From Puia sp. (GTDB lineage: Bacteria; Bacteroidota; Bacteroidia; Chitinophagales; Chitinophagaceae), in NCBI GenBank assembly GCA_031292515.1, contig JARLGZ010000080.1, positions 81,636 through 145,635 on the forward strand: 64,000 nt of DNA, read 5' to 3'. Made by a program: the position numbers and the translations under genes. Positions 16,848 through 26,037 of this stretch are shown here, piece after piece (position 1 is the first letter of the stretch; each line of letters opens with the position of its first letter). Below the pieces are notes generated by a model. The model was not told the origin of the DNA and ran no database searches. It saw only the letters and a program-made list of their open reading frames with translations.

Positions 16848-18074
16848 ATGGAGCAGTATAAGAATAAAGTTTTCAGATTGCAAGGCAAACTACAGCAATA
16901 TGCCTGGGGAGGTCATTCCTTTCTGCCGGCTTTGCTCGGTATAAAAGAGCCCGGGGAGCGCCCCTATGCGGAATACTGGATGGGCGCGCATGACAATGCA
17001 AGCTCGGAGATCATTTTGCCGGGAACAGGGACTGCCGTCAGGCTCAACGAGTATATCGCGGCTTTTCCGCAAGATCTTTTGGGGAAGCAGGTGGCGGAGA
17101 AATTCGGCCGCCTGCCCTACCTGTTGAAGATACTGGATGTGAGAGACATGCTTTCCATCCAGGTGCATCCTTCCAAAAAGGAAGCCGAGAAGGAATTCGC
17201 GGGGGAGAATAAAAGAGGCATTCCGCTGAATGCAGCGGACCGCAACTACAAGGACGACAATCACAAGCCGGAGCTGATGGTTGCGCTGAGCGAATTCTGG
17301 CTCCTGCACGGGTTCAAGCCGGAGGACCTGTTAAAAGCCACCCTGCAAAGAATACCCGAGCTGTCCTTTCTGGCGCCTGCCTTCGGGAGCGGAGGTTACC
17401 AGGAGCTCTATAAGACCGTGATGGAGATGGACCAGGCTCGTGTGAACGCTCTTCTGCAGCCGCTATTGGACCGGATTCTTCCTGCCTATAAAGAAGGACG
17501 ACTTCCAAAAGACAGCGAGGACTTCTGGGCGGCGCGCGCAGCCCTGACTTTTAATACGGATGGAAGGACGGACAGGGGGATCTTTTCTGTCTATCTTTTT
17601 AACCTGGTCAACCTGCACCCGGGAGAAGCCATCTTCCAGGATGCCGGCCTGCCTCATGCCTACCTCGAAGGACAGAACGTCGAAATCATGGCCAATTCCG
17701 ACAATGTGCTGCGCGGCGGCCTGACCCCCAAACACGTGGATGTGCCCGAGCTGATGAAGCATATCGTATTCGCACGAACTGTTCCCCACACCATCTATGG
17801 GAAGGAAGTGTTTCCGCATATCGCGGCTTTCCGCACGCCGGCCCCCGATTTTGAACTGAGCCAGATCCTGCTTCCGGAGAAATCGCCGGTTACGATCGCA
17901 TCCCATTCGGTGGAAATCTTTATCGTCATGGAAGGAAAGGTGAAGATAACGGAGAAAAACGGCGATGTCTTCGAAAGAAAGACCGGGGAGTGTTTTATCG
18001 CGTTTGACCGGGCGGAGCTCAGTCTTCAGGGTGTCTCAGACACCGTGATCTACAGGGCGGCGGTTCCGGAATAG
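16848..18074 (+). CDS. manA: Mannose-6-phosphate isomerase, class I
   Basis: 408 residues. Type I phosphomannose isomerase, a zinc enzyme that interconverts mannose-6-phosphate and fructose-6-phosphate in the cytoplasm and feeds GDP-mannose synthesis. Zinc ligands appear in SIQVHPSK (Q105, H107), HKPELMVAL (E142) and AGLPHAYLEG (H270); R289 in NVLRGGLTPKHVD is the expected catalytic arginine. A cupin-like C-terminal domain (HSVEIFIVMEGKVKITE) follows. It is a stand-alone gene with no sugar operon around it. Confidence 0.95.
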   Translation: MEQYKNKVFRLQGKLQQYAWGGHSFLPALLGIKEPGERPYAEYWMGAHDNASSEIILPGTGTAVRLNEYIAAFPQDLLGKQVAEKFGRLPYLLKILDVRDMLSIQVHPSKKEAEKEFAGENKRGIPLNAADRNYKDDNHKPELMVALSEFWLLHGFKPEDLLKATLQRIPELSFLAPAFGSGGYQELYKTVMEMDQARVNALLQPLLDRILPAYKEGRLPKDSEDFWAARAALTFNTDGRTDRGIFSVYLFNLVNLHPGEAIFQDAGLPHAYLEGQNVEIMANSDNVLRGGLTPKHVDVPELMKHIVFARTVPHTIYGKEVFPHIAAFRTPAPDFELSQILLPEKSPVTIASHSVEIFIVMEGKVKITEKNGDVFERKTGECFIAFDRAELSLQGVSDTVIYRAAVPE

Positions 18075-18183
18075 CTATGAGCATCATCCCCTGTCAAAAG
18101 ATAGGTGTGATTTTTCCTTTAGCACTCATTAAAAATATCTGTTCCATTACTGGTAATCAAATAAAATTGCGGAGGTTGCTTAC

Positions 18184-18550
18184 TTAAAGTCTGAAATAAA
18201 GACCTATTAAAGTAAGCATGAATGTAACAAAGAGGGCGAATGTCCACCGAACAACACCGGATTTTGTCTCAGCAATTTTTACTTCCAGATCTTTCCTGAA
18301 TACTTCCACTTCGCCTCTAAGTACGGCAATATCTTGTTTTTACCAGGAGCACGTCCTGTTTCACGAGAAATACGTCCTCTTTCACCAGCAGTACATCTGC
18401 TTTTGTCGCCGGCACGTGAAGGTTCTTCTCCTGCTGCTCCTTGTTATTTTAGTCCATTTTTTCTTTCACAAAACTCAGCAGGGCTTCCGTCTCCTGCTCC
18501 CCCAGTTTGTCTTTTAACGCCTGGAACAATTGTATTTCACTTGCAGCCAT
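18184..18550 (-). pseudogene. Degraded DUF1640-like coiled-coil membrane protein
   Basis: Lies in the 534-base gap between manA and rnhA. Read from ATG 18548-18550 on the minus strand it gives MAASEIQLFQALKDKLGEQE and on to an early TAA after 33 codons, then heptad-like VLLVKEDVFLVKQDVLLVK in the same frame. Dropping one base of an A5 run (T5 on the plus strand near 18337) restores QDIAVLRGEVEVFRKDLEVK, a transmembrane helix (WTFALFVTFMLTLIGLYF) and a stop at 18184. Start motif, coiled coil and C-terminal anchor match small DUF1640-type proteins. One stop and one frameshift make it a pseudogene unless the assembly is wrong there. Confidence 0.7.
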
Positions 18551-18608
18551 ACCCTCGATTTCCCAAAATTAGCAATTCCGGGCTGCTTCTAAAACCAACC
18601 TTTTAAGA

Positions 18609-19076
18609 TTATTTTCCGGATTCTTTTTCGAACGCTTCGTCCACCTCCAGGTCTTTTCCGTCCGCAGCCGAGGTCGCCAGTTCGTCGCAGCGGTTGTTGT
18701 GCGGGTTGTCGGCATGCCCCTTGACCCAGACAAATCGGACCTTATGTTTTTGGGCGAGCTCGTTGTAATGGAGCCAAAGATCCTTGTTCTTTTTCCCGCC
18801 TTTGAAATTGGTGGCGATCCAGTTCTTTAGCCAGCCTTCCTGGACGGCTTTGACGACATACTGGCTATCGGAATAGACGGTGATCGGCAAACCCTCCTTT
18901 TTTAAGGCCTCGAGCCCCGCGATCACCGCCATCAACTCCATACGGTTATTGGTCGTCCGCCGGAAACCGCCGGAGAGTTCTTTTTTATGACCGGCCCATA
19001 TCAGGATGGTCCCGTACCCACCGGGGCCGGGATTGCCGCGCGAAGAGCCATCGGTATACATCACGATTTCCTGCAT
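18609..19076 (-). CDS. rnhA: Ribonuclease HI
   Basis: 155 residues from the ATG at 19074-19076 (MQEIVMYTDGSSRGNPGPGG); the frame stays open upstream but the conserved protein begins here. All four catalytic acids are visible: D9 in YTDGSS, E47 in NNRMELMA, D70 in VYSDSQYV and D131 in NRCDELA. It cuts the RNA strand of RNA-DNA hybrids, as in Okazaki primer and R-loop removal. The basic handle region (NWIATNFKGGKKNKDLW) is present. It follows the acyl-CoA carboxylase gene on the same strand after about 126 bases. Confidence 0.95.
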   Translation of the reverse strand: MQEIVMYTDGSSRGNPGPGGYGTILIWAGHKKELSGGFRRTTNNRMELMAVIAGLEALKKEGLPITVYSDSQYVVKAVQEGWLKNWIATNFKGGKKNKDLWLHYNELAQKHKVRFVWVKGHADNPHNNRCDELATSAADGKDLEVDEAFEKESGK

Positions 19077-19202
19077 ATTACGGATTAACGTTTTTCGATT
19101 CTTTAAAATTGCTGAGCCGGATTTCCCTTTGTCTTTTTTTCGCTTCGCCGCTTTCCCGAGGTTTTCCGGCATCCGCACCAGGGATTCCTGGAGTGCCTCC
19201 GC

Positions 19203-20834
19203 CTATACCTGAAACACCCCGGTATGGAAAGGGGGGGTGTCTGGGTTGTGGTTGGCCGCCCGTAGTCCCTCCGAAATAAGGCGACGGGTCTCGACAGGAT
19301 TGATAATGGCGTCTACCCATAGACGCGCTGCCGCATAGTAGGGGGTCGTCTGCCGTTCGTATTTCCCCTTGATCTCATCGAGGAGTTTTTTCTCTTCTTC
19401 GGGGTCGATGACCTTTCCCTTCGCTTTCAGTGAGCTTACCTGTATCTGCAGGAGGGTCTTGGCAGCCTGTTCACCCCCCATGACGGCGATCCGGGCAGAA
19501 GGCCAGGCAAAGATAAACCGCGGGTCGTAGGCCTTGCCGCACATAGCATAGTTGCCCGCTCCGAAGGAATTGCCGATGATGACGGTGATCTTGGGCACTA
19601 CGGAATTCGCTACCGCATTCACCATTTTGGCGCCGTCTTTTATAATGCCCGCATGCTCGCTGCGCGAACCCACCATGAAGCCCGTTACGTCCTGGAGAAA
19701 CAAGAGAGGAATTTTTTTCTGGTTGCAATTCATGATAAAGCGGGCGGCCTTATCGGCGCTGTCGTTATAGATGACACCTCCCATCTGCATTTCTCCCTTT
19801 TTGCTTTTTACGATCTTGCGGTGGTTGGCGTCGATACCTATGGCCCATCCATCGATGCGGGCGTAGCCGCAGAGAATGGTCTTCCCATAGTCTTCCTTGA
19901 ACGGTTCGAACAGGGAATCGTCGACGATGCGTTCGATGATCTCGAGCATATCGTAGGGTTTCGAGGTTTCGGCGGGAAGGATGCCCACCAGTTCCGCCAT
20001 GTCCTTACGCGGTGGCGCCGGTGTTACCCGGTCGAAGCCGCCCGATTGTTTCGGGTGACCCAGCTTGCTCATGATCTTTTTGACCTGGTCGAGACATTCC
20101 TGTTCCGTTGCGAATTTATAGTCTGCAATACCCGACACCCCGGTATGCGTGTCGGCTCCGCCGAGCGTTTCGGAGTCGATGTCTTCTCCGATGGCGGCTT
20201 TCACCAGGTAGGGGCCGGCCAGGTAGATCGAGCCATTGCCTTCTACCATCAGGGTCTCATCGCTCATGATGGGAAGGTAAGCGCCGCCGGCGACGCAGGC
20301 GCCCATCACGGCGGCTATTTGCGTGATGCCCATCGCGCTCATCCTCGCGTTGTTCCGGAATATGCGTCCGAAATGCTCTTTGTCGGGGAATATCTCATCC
20401 TGCAGGGGGAGAAAGACACCGGCACTGTCTACCAGGTAGATCACCGGCAGATGATTCTCCATAGCGATCTCCTGCATGCGCAGATTTTTTTTGCCGGTGA
20501 TGGGAAACCAGGCCCCCGCTTTTACGGTCTGGTCATTGGCGACGATGATACATTGTCTGCCGCTGACATAGCCAATTCCCGCCACCGTGCCGCCGGCGGG
20601 GCAGCCGCCCTGCTCTTCATACATCTCAAATCCCGCAAAGGCCCCGATCTCGGTAAATAAGCTATCCGCATCAACCAGGTAGGCTATCCGCTCACGGGCT
20701 GTCAGCTTATTTTTTTCCCGTTGCTTCTCAATCGCTTTTTTCCCGCCACCCAGCGCGATCGTATCCAGCCGGGTCCGGAGTTCACTGAGGGCCATTTGCA
20801 TGGCGTCTTCGTTCTTGTTAAATTCCAGGTTCAT
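19203..20834 (-). CDS. Acyl-CoA carboxylase, carboxyltransferase beta subunit
   Basis: 543 residues from the ATG at 20832-20834 (MNLEFNKNEDAM); ATGs at 20843 and 20864 are alternatives. It belongs to the propionyl-/methylcrotonyl-CoA carboxylase beta family, which moves carboxyl from carboxybiotin to an acyl-CoA. Visible landmarks are KLTARERIAYLVD, the first oxyanion hole region GACVAGGAYLPIMSDETLMV, and the second GNSFGAGNYAMCGKAYDPRF. Length favours the methylcrotonyl or broad type; the acyl group cannot be fixed by eye. The biotin carboxylase and carrier subunits are not in the window. Confidence 0.9.
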   Translation of the reverse strand: MNLEFNKNEDAMQMALSELRTRLDTIALGGGKKAIEKQREKNKLTARERIAYLVDADSLFTEIGAFAGFEMYEEQGGCPAGGTVAGIGYVSGRQCIIVANDQTVKAGAWFPITGKKNLRMQEIAMENHLPVIYLVDSAGVFLPLQDEIFPDKEHFGRIFRNNARMSAMGITQIAAVMGACVAGGAYLPIMSDETLMVEGNGSIYLAGPYLVKAAIGEDIDSETLGGADTHTGVSGIADYKFATEQECLDQVKKIMSKLGHPKQSGGFDRVTPAPPRKDMAELVGILPAETSKPYDMLEIIERIVDDSLFEPFKEDYGKTILCGYARIDGWAIGIDANHRKIVKSKKGEMQMGGVIYNDSADKAARFIMNCNQKKIPLLFLQDVTGFMVGSRSEHAGIIKDGAKMVNAVANSVVPKITVIIGNSFGAGNYAMCGKAYDPRFIFAWPSARIAVMGGEQAAKTLLQIQVSSLKAKGKVIDPEEEKKLLDEIKGKYERQTTPYYAAARLWVDAIINPVETRRLISEGLRAANHNPDTPPFHTGVFQV

Positions 20835-20945
20835 AGCGGGCATTACCAGCGTTTTGGAACGCAATTTAACATGGATGCTGTAATATTGATCTATTTTTAA
20901 TAAGTATATCCGGGTTCAATGGGTATACAATAATTTTCAGCGGGT

Positions 20946-22046
20946 ATGGCCAAACCGAACAGAAGATGGCGGATATTGAACAAAAGATGGTGGATATTGG
21001 GTGCAGCCGCCATCTGCATTAAGATCCTTTCCCTTTTCCCGGCGGCTGTCGAAAAGTATTATTCCCTGGGCGTCTATCCGGTCATCGGCAGATGCCTGAG
21101 ATTTTTATTCGGCTGGTTGCCGTTTAGCGCCGGGGACATTTTTTACGTCGCAGTGTCGCTAGGCATCCTGTACAAGTTAATCCGTTTTTTCAAAGCGATC
21201 GCCTCAAAACGGGTCGGCCGTGATTATTTCCTGTCCGTTTTGCGTCAGTTGGCGCTCTTTTGCCTTTGGGTCTATATCCTTTTTAACGGGTTGTGGGGGC
21301 TAAATTACAACCGCCGGGGAATAGCCGACCAGCTTCAATTGCGGGTGCACCCCTATTCGACCGCCGAATTGGAAACTATTTTGCGTCTCGTGGTAGACCG
21401 CCTCAATGCGTCCGACAGCCTGGCGAGACGGGAACGGGGCGTTCTGACAGACCACCGCTATCTGTTCACCGGCGCCAAAGAAGCCTATCGCGATCTGGCA
21501 ATGACCGAGCCGGCCTTTTCCTGTTACCCTCCTTCCATAAAGTCCTCCCTGTTCTCTATCCTGGGTAATTATCTGGGATTCGGCGGCTATTACAATCCTT
21601 TCTCCGGCGAGGCGCAGGTCAACACGACGATGCCCGTTTTCACCCTGCCATTTACCACCTGTCACGAGATGGGCCACCAATTGGGCTATGCGAAAGAGAA
21701 TGAAGCCAATTTCGCCGGTTATTTATCCGCAAAGTCTTCCGCATCGCCGGTCTTCCGGTATTCGGTTTATTTTGAACTCTATTCTTATGCCGGCCGGGAA
21801 CTTTATGAAAGGGATTCCAACCGGCTGAAACCCTTCCGGGAACGGTTGAGACCGGGGATCAGGCAGGATTTTAATGAATTACGCCTCTTTTACAGGAAGT
21901 ATCAGAATCCGCTGGAGCCTTATATCCGCCGGCTCTACGGAAACTACCTGAAGGCCAACCAGCAGCCCCAGGGTATCATGACGTATAACGAAGTCGTCGC
22001 CTGGCTGGTCGCCTGGTATGAGAGATACGGGGCCGGATCGGTCTAA
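20946..22046 (+). CDS. DUF3810 membrane protein with HEMGH metal-site motif
   Basis: 366 residues. Three hydrophobic helices occupy about residues 12-105, followed by a soluble domain. CHEMGHQLGYAKENEANFAGYL (histidine 240, glutamate 241, histidine 244, with downstream glutamates in KENEANF) looks like a zincin HExxH site with a third acidic ligand. DUF3810 is common in Bacteroidota and uncharacterised; a membrane-bound zinc peptidase is a fair guess but not shown. It stands alone, divergent from the carboxylase gene. Confidence 0.85.
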   Translation: MAKPNRRWRILNKRWWILGAAAICIKILSLFPAAVEKYYSLGVYPVIGRCLRFLFGWLPFSAGDIFYVAVSLGILYKLIRFFKAIASKRVGRDYFLSVLRQLALFCLWVYILFNGLWGLNYNRRGIADQLQLRVHPYSTAELETILRLVVDRLNASDSLARRERGVLTDHRYLFTGAKEAYRDLAMTEPAFSCYPPSIKSSLFSILGNYLGFGGYYNPFSGEAQVNTTMPVFTLPFTTCHEMGHQLGYAKENEANFAGYLSAKSSASPVFRYSVYFELYSYAGRELYERDSNRLKPFRERLRPGIRQDFNELRLFYRKYQNPLEPYIRRLYGNYLKANQQPQGIMTYNEVVAWLVAWYERYGAGSV

Positions 22047-22079
22047 ACGGCCAACTACCCATACTGCGGCGGGGCCTGT

Positions 22080-22616
22080 TTAAAACTTATTCTTCCACAT
22101 CATGCTCTCGACGGGTCTGTTCGGCTGCCCGCTGTATTTGGCGTCTTTTTTCTGGTTGTATTTCACCAGGGTTTCGCCCTCGACAGGGAAGTAGATAAGT
22201 TGCCCGATGGGCATAAATTTATAAATACGCACCGGTTGCTTCACCGAAATCTCCAGCGTCCAGTGTCCGCAGAACCCCACGTCCCCTTTTCCGGCTGTGG
22301 CGTGGATATCGATTCCCAGGCGGCCGGTGGAAGACTTGCCTTCCAGGAAGGGCACATGCGCATGCGTCTCGGTATACTCCATCGTCACCCCTAGGTAAAA
22401 TACATGGGGCTGGAGGATGAAACCCTCATCGGGTATCTCAAAATCTTCGATCAGATTGTGTTTGCGCGCGTCCAGCACCTCGTCTTTGTATTTGGCCAGC
22501 CATTTTCCCAGGTGTACATCATAGGAATTGCTGCCCAGGGATGCCCGGTCATATGGATCCACTTTGATGGTACCCTTTTCCATTTCCTCGAGAATCCGCT
22601 TGTCTGATAATATCAT
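22080..22616 (-). CDS. dcd: dCTP deaminase
   Basis: 178 residues, slightly shorter than the 193 of E. coli. It turns dCTP into dUTP for thymidylate synthesis. Family motifs are SLGSNSYDVHLG near residue 27, LEGKSSTGRLGIDIHATAG (about 92-109) with the phosphate-binding serine and arginine, and WTLEISV with catalytic glutamate 122. The bifunctional DCD/DUT type cannot be excluded from sequence alone. It is convergent with the DUF3810 gene and divergent from the phosphopantetheinyl transferase. Confidence 0.94.
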   Translation of the reverse strand: MILSDKRILEEMEKGTIKVDPYDRASLGSNSYDVHLGKWLAKYKDEVLDARKHNLIEDFEIPDEGFILQPHVFYLGVTMEYTETHAHVPFLEGKSSTGRLGIDIHATAGKGDVGFCGHWTLEISVKQPVRIYKFMPIGQLIYFPVEGETLVKYNQKKDAKYSGQPNRPVESMMWKNKF

Positions 22617-22661
22617 CTTACAATAAAATTGAGTGAAAGACCATAAATCGGTCTAACTTGT

Positions 22662-22669
22662 TAAGTTTG
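22662..22669 (+). promoter_or_regulatory. Bacteroidota -7 box for the phosphopantetheinyl transferase gene
   Basis: TAAGTTTG fits TAnnTTTG exactly and lies 26 bases before the ATG at 22695, giving a very short leader. No good -33 TTTG is found at the ideal spacing (the closest TTG ends at 22631), so activity is inferred from the -7 box only. Confidence 0.5.
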
Positions 22670-22694
22670 CGAATATGATGTTTCCTTTTTAAAG

Positions 22695-23366
22695 ATGGCG
22701 TTATTTTATCAACATAATATCAACGAGGCCACAAAACTGGCAATTTGGCGCATCGAAGAAGAGGAAGCGTTCTTCCTGGAGCGGGTACCGTTGAAGAGCG
22801 ATGTGACGCATCCTTTTAAACGCCTGCAGCACCTGGCGGGGCGTACGCTTCTTCCTCTGCTGGCAGAGGACTTCCCGCTGTCGGAAATCGTCATCGCCGA
22901 CACCCGCAAACCCTATCTGGCAAGCGAAAAATATCATTTCTCCATTTCCCATTCCGGGTCGTTTGCGGCAGCCATCGTCAGCAGCCAAAGCCGGGTAGGG
23001 GTGGATATCGAAAAGATCACGCCCAAGATCGGCAGTATACAGCATAAATTCCTGTCAGAACGGGAATATGGGATGGCCGTCTCCAACTGGCAGCAGGCGG
23101 TACCTGAAATCATGGCCCTTCTTCCGCCGACGGCTCCCAGCCCCCTGCTGACCCTTCTGTGGAGCGCCAAAGAAGCTATCTTCAAATGGTATGGGCTCGG
23201 ACAGGTCGATTTCAGAGAGCATATTCAACTCAGCGGCCCGATCGTTTCCGGAACCGGCGGCTGGCTGCTTCTGCCTTTCGTCTTCAAAAAAGGAGGAGAT
23301 ACGCGGTTGACGGTCCATGGCAGATTTTTTGAAGACCTGGCTTTCGCCTGGGTGCTTACGGGATGA
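22695..23366 (+). CDS. 4'-phosphopantetheinyl transferase, Sfp/AcpT type
   Basis: 223 residues. It attaches the phosphopantetheine arm of CoA to a carrier-protein serine. The two signature motifs are present: GVDIEKI (about 101-107), carrying the magnesium-binding aspartate and glutamate, and WSAKEAIFKWYG (about 156-167). FSISHSG precedes them as in Sfp-like enzymes. No polyketide or peptide-synthetase genes lie nearby, so it may serve fatty-acid ACP or a remote cluster. Its last 142 bases are overlapped on the other strand by the protease-like gene. Confidence 0.9.
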   Translation: MALFYQHNINEATKLAIWRIEEEEAFFLERVPLKSDVTHPFKRLQHLAGRTLLPLLAEDFPLSEIVIADTRKPYLASEKYHFSISHSGSFAAAIVSSQSRVGVDIEKITPKIGSIQHKFLSEREYGMAVSNWQQAVPEIMALLPPTAPSPLLTLLWSAKEAIFKWYGLGQVDFREHIQLSGPIVSGTGGWLLLPFVFKKGGDTRLTVHGRFFEDLAFAWVLTG

Positions 23367-23803
23367 TCGGGTTTTTGTAAGGTCTTCTTCAGCTTCATCA
23401 ACGCATATTCGGGATGGGCAGGGTTTACCACCAGCTCCTGTCGGAGCGGGTCGATCATGACGTCCATCTCTTCCAGGGGTATCATCCCCAGCAAGGGCTC
23501 CGAGTCGCCTGGCAAGACCAACGCACTGCAAATCGATTCCCGGCCCTTGAATCTCACTTCAAGCGGACCGACTACCTCATACTCCACGACGGAACCGTCC
23601 GCCAGCTGTGATCTTCTTTTGCTGATCACCGATAGCTGCAGCAGTTCCTTCATATGCTCGTTTATGGACAGCATGAAGCTGCCGCTATCCACGAGGATAT
23701 TGACCCATATACGCCTCACCTCGTCACGGTCCATATTTCCGCGACGCACCAATTCGAGGTCGCCGCCATTGATGATCTCGATGTCTGCATATACCCTACC
23801 CAT
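23225..23803 (-). CDS. Retropepsin-like aspartic protease-domain protein
   Basis: 192 residues. Residues about 1-125 look like a single-domain clan AA aspartic protease: VNILVDSGSFMLSINEHM near 33 carries a DSG in place of the usual DTG, and GMIPLEEMDVMIDPLRQELV near 105 resembles the second conserved strand. The first 135 residues equal the usual length; the remaining 55 (from about KPDHPVSTQAK) are basic, low in secondary structure and lie antisense to the transferase gene. That tail may be a run-through after loss of an earlier stop. Substrate unknown. Confidence 0.7.
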   Translation of the reverse strand: MGRVYADIEIINGGDLELVRRGNMDRDEVRRIWVNILVDSGSFMLSINEHMKELLQLSVISKRRSQLADGSVVEYEVVGPLEVRFKGRESICSALVLPGDSEPLLGMIPLEEMDVMIDPLRQELVVNPAHPEYALMKLKKTLQKPDHPVSTQAKARSSKNLPWTVNRVSPPFLKTKGRSSQPPVPETIGPLS

Positions 23804-24056
23804 ACAATTTGTTTTAAGGTGAAAAGTTCTCCAAATCGTTTTGATGTGAAGACGTCCTCAAATATAGGGGGCAAACAATATGCGGAAACTTGACAATTGA
23901 TATGAAATCGGGAATTCGATTGACAAAAGTCAATAACCGGCGGATCGAAGCGGCGCGCATCGCGTTCATCCGGTTGAAACAGGCCGGCACGAAATCCGTG
24001 ATACCGCCGTCCCTGATCCAAATCCGGGATTTCGGAAATTCAGCCTCAACGTTGCG

Positions 24057-25331
24057 TCAATCCAATCCCGGCATCTCGTCGCCGTCTTCCAGCAGGTTGA
24101 TGTCGATGGCGTCCTTGCCCGCGATCCCCTCCACGGAGCCGCGGATATGCGCGGCGTTGAGCAGGACTTTCTCAAGCTGTTTCTCACGGGCCTTCCACAA
24201 CTTCTCCATCGTATCCCTTTCCTTTTGTATGGAGAGCTTCATCGACAGGAATCCTTCGCGGATCGCCTTCCACTGTTCGCCGAATTCATCGCTGGTAAGA
24301 TAATCGTAGAGCAGCTGCATCTTATCGCCCCGGTTCTCCTGGGATTTCGTGGCGTGGAACAGCCGGAGCATCCCGTCCCGCAACACATGGGCAAGCGGGC
24401 GGACTTCGGCAAACGTGCATATCCATACGCCGTTCTTTTCTCCGAAGCGTTCCATATCCCGCGGCATGGCCTGCGTGACGATGACGGCGATCATGGCCCC
24501 CTGGCTTCGCATATCGGTCTTTAGCTTTTCTATCCAGTCGCTTCCAAAATCCCTGGTTCGTTTGCTTTCATAGATGATTTTGCCGCATTCCTGGCCAAAC
24601 TGGTTCCGGACGGACTGGATGCAATCGGCGCCTTTTACGCCTTTGCCTACCTCGCTGACCTGGTCCATGGGGAAGGCGGCTTTCAGCAATTCTTCCAGCG
24701 CCAGTTCCTGCACCTCTCCCTGTAATTGCATAGAACCCTGTTCGGCCTTTCGCTTCATTTCATCGGCCAGCTTCTTCTGGTCGTCGAGTTGTTTTTCGAG
24801 TTCTTTGACGCGAAACAGGTATTCTGTCTCTTTGGCGGCGGCCTTCTGTTCCTCCAGGTGCCGGATCTCCTCGGATAATTTGCCGCGCTCCGCCTGCAGC
24901 TGACGTTGCACGGATAATTCCAGCTCCGCTTCCTTTGTCTTCAGCTCTTGTTCTTTTTTCAGGAATTCAAGTTCCTTTTGTCTGGAGGTCCTGAGTTTCT
25001 CCTCATTGTCTTTGTTGGCATCCTGCAGCATCCGCAGTTTGTTTTCATAGTCATTGCCCACCGTCTTGCGGATCGTCTCCTCCAGGGTCTGCTGGAGACG
25101 GCTTTTCTCTTCCGTCCAGCGTTTCGTGAAATCCGCTTCCTGCTTCTGCGTCAATTGCCGGAACTCCTCTTCTTTGCGGGTGAACTCGTTTTGCTTCTTC
25201 AGCAATTCCTGGTCCTTCTCCTTCTTATAAGCCAGCATCTGCTCACGCAATTCCTTTTTATATTCCTCGGAGACGGCTTCTTCCATCGGGAACTGGTGAC
25301 CACAGTTGGGACATTTTATCTCGGTTGCCAT
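24057..25331 (-). CDS. DUF2130 coiled-coil protein
   Basis: 424 residues from the ATG at 25329-25331. It opens with a zinc-ribbon half (MATEIKCPNCGHQFPMEEAV), followed by a long charged coiled coil (about 25-205) and the DUF2130 domain (about 215-385: ELLKAAFPMDQVSEVGKGVK, GKIIYESKRTRDF, DMRSQGAMIAVIVTQAMP), whose acidic-lysine pattern recalls a restriction-endonuclease-like core. The last acidic segment ends in GDEMPGLD. Function unknown. The frame stays open 27 codons upstream but the conserved start is clear. Confidence 0.87.
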   Translation of the reverse strand: MATEIKCPNCGHQFPMEEAVSEEYKKELREQMLAYKKEKDQELLKKQNEFTRKEEEFRQLTQKQEADFTKRWTEEKSRLQQTLEETIRKTVGNDYENKLRMLQDANKDNEEKLRTSRQKELEFLKKEQELKTKEAELELSVQRQLQAERGKLSEEIRHLEEQKAAAKETEYLFRVKELEKQLDDQKKLADEMKRKAEQGSMQLQGEVQELALEELLKAAFPMDQVSEVGKGVKGADCIQSVRNQFGQECGKIIYESKRTRDFGSDWIEKLKTDMRSQGAMIAVIVTQAMPRDMERFGEKNGVWICTFAEVRPLAHVLRDGMLRLFHATKSQENRGDKMQLLYDYLTSDEFGEQWKAIREGFLSMKLSIQKERDTMEKLWKAREKQLEKVLLNAAHIRGSVEGIAGKDAIDINLLEDGDEMPGLD

Positions 25332-25419
25332 CCTTTTTTTCACAAACCTACTTGAAAATGTACAAATGCGGATATTACCCGGTCGCGAACGGGACGAAGG
25401 ACCCTGGCTCATCCGGTTC

Positions 25420-26037
25420 TTAAAAGAGCCCGTATTTCCAGGATAGCGTGGGAATGGAATCTTTATCGATGGTCTTCAGTTCCGATAAAACAGTGCCGAG
25501 GTCCCTATATCTTTCTGATTTATAGAAGTGATCGGGGTCTTTATATTTGAGGCGGTACATTTCCTTGTTGATCGCACTTAACAGAGCGATTTCCTGTCTT
25601 ACCGAGGGAACGGCATAGATACTGGTAAAGTATTTCAGCCAGCTGCTGAAATTGTTATAGTTCGAGAAATCCACTTTTGAATAATAGCTTTCGCTATAGG
25701 CATTTATCTGGTTCCTTGTGCTGGTAAGGAGTTCACTATTGTAAGCGTTTACCAATTCCAGCTCCTGCAGCTTGCGATATTCGGTCGAGAGAATATTATG
25801 TGCATAGTCATATCGCTCCTGTAAAGCGCTCAGCATGCCGTTCCAGACATTCAACATGGAATAGCCAGGGTAGGGGTTATAGGCCTGGTACGCTTCGTTC
25901 GAATAGTAATAGCTTGTAATGTTAATAACGATCTTAAGCTGGGTTTGATCCAGGTAGCTTTGTGCCTTTGCTCCGGAAATGAGAGCCGGAAAAGACAGGA
26001 GCAGCGGGATGGAATACCTGATGAGACGATGTTTCAT
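25420..26037 (-). CDS. Secreted protein of unknown function
   Basis: 205 residues with a signal peptide (about 1-26, ending GAKAQS). The rest is mostly helical and rich in tyrosine, serine and asparagine (SYYYSNEAYQAYNPYPGYSM), with a heptad-like stretch (LQERYDYAHNILSTEYRKLQ). I recognise no family. The 233 bases before it carry no gene, only two AAACTGAATAA repeats near 26217 and 26242. Confidence 0.65.
   Translation of the reverse strand: MKHRLIRYSIPLLLSFPALISGAKAQSYLDQTQLKIVINITSYYYSNEAYQAYNPYPGYSMLNVWNGMLSALQERYDYAHNILSTEYRKLQELELVNAYNSELLTSTRNQINAYSESYYSKVDFSNYNNFSSWLKYFTSIYAVPSVRQEIALLSAINKEMYRLKYKDPDHFYKSERYRDLGTVLSELKTIDKDSIPTLSWKYGLF

Noticed and set aside
18218..18606. Plus-strand ORFs between manA and rnhA
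   Set aside because: The minus strand shows a recognisable, though broken, coiled-coil membrane gene over the same bases; the plus frames lack any feature.
23804..24056. Possible gene fragment between the protease-like and DUF2130 genes
   Set aside because: Frames here are short and run into neighbouring genes; no start, domain or conserved motif is seen.
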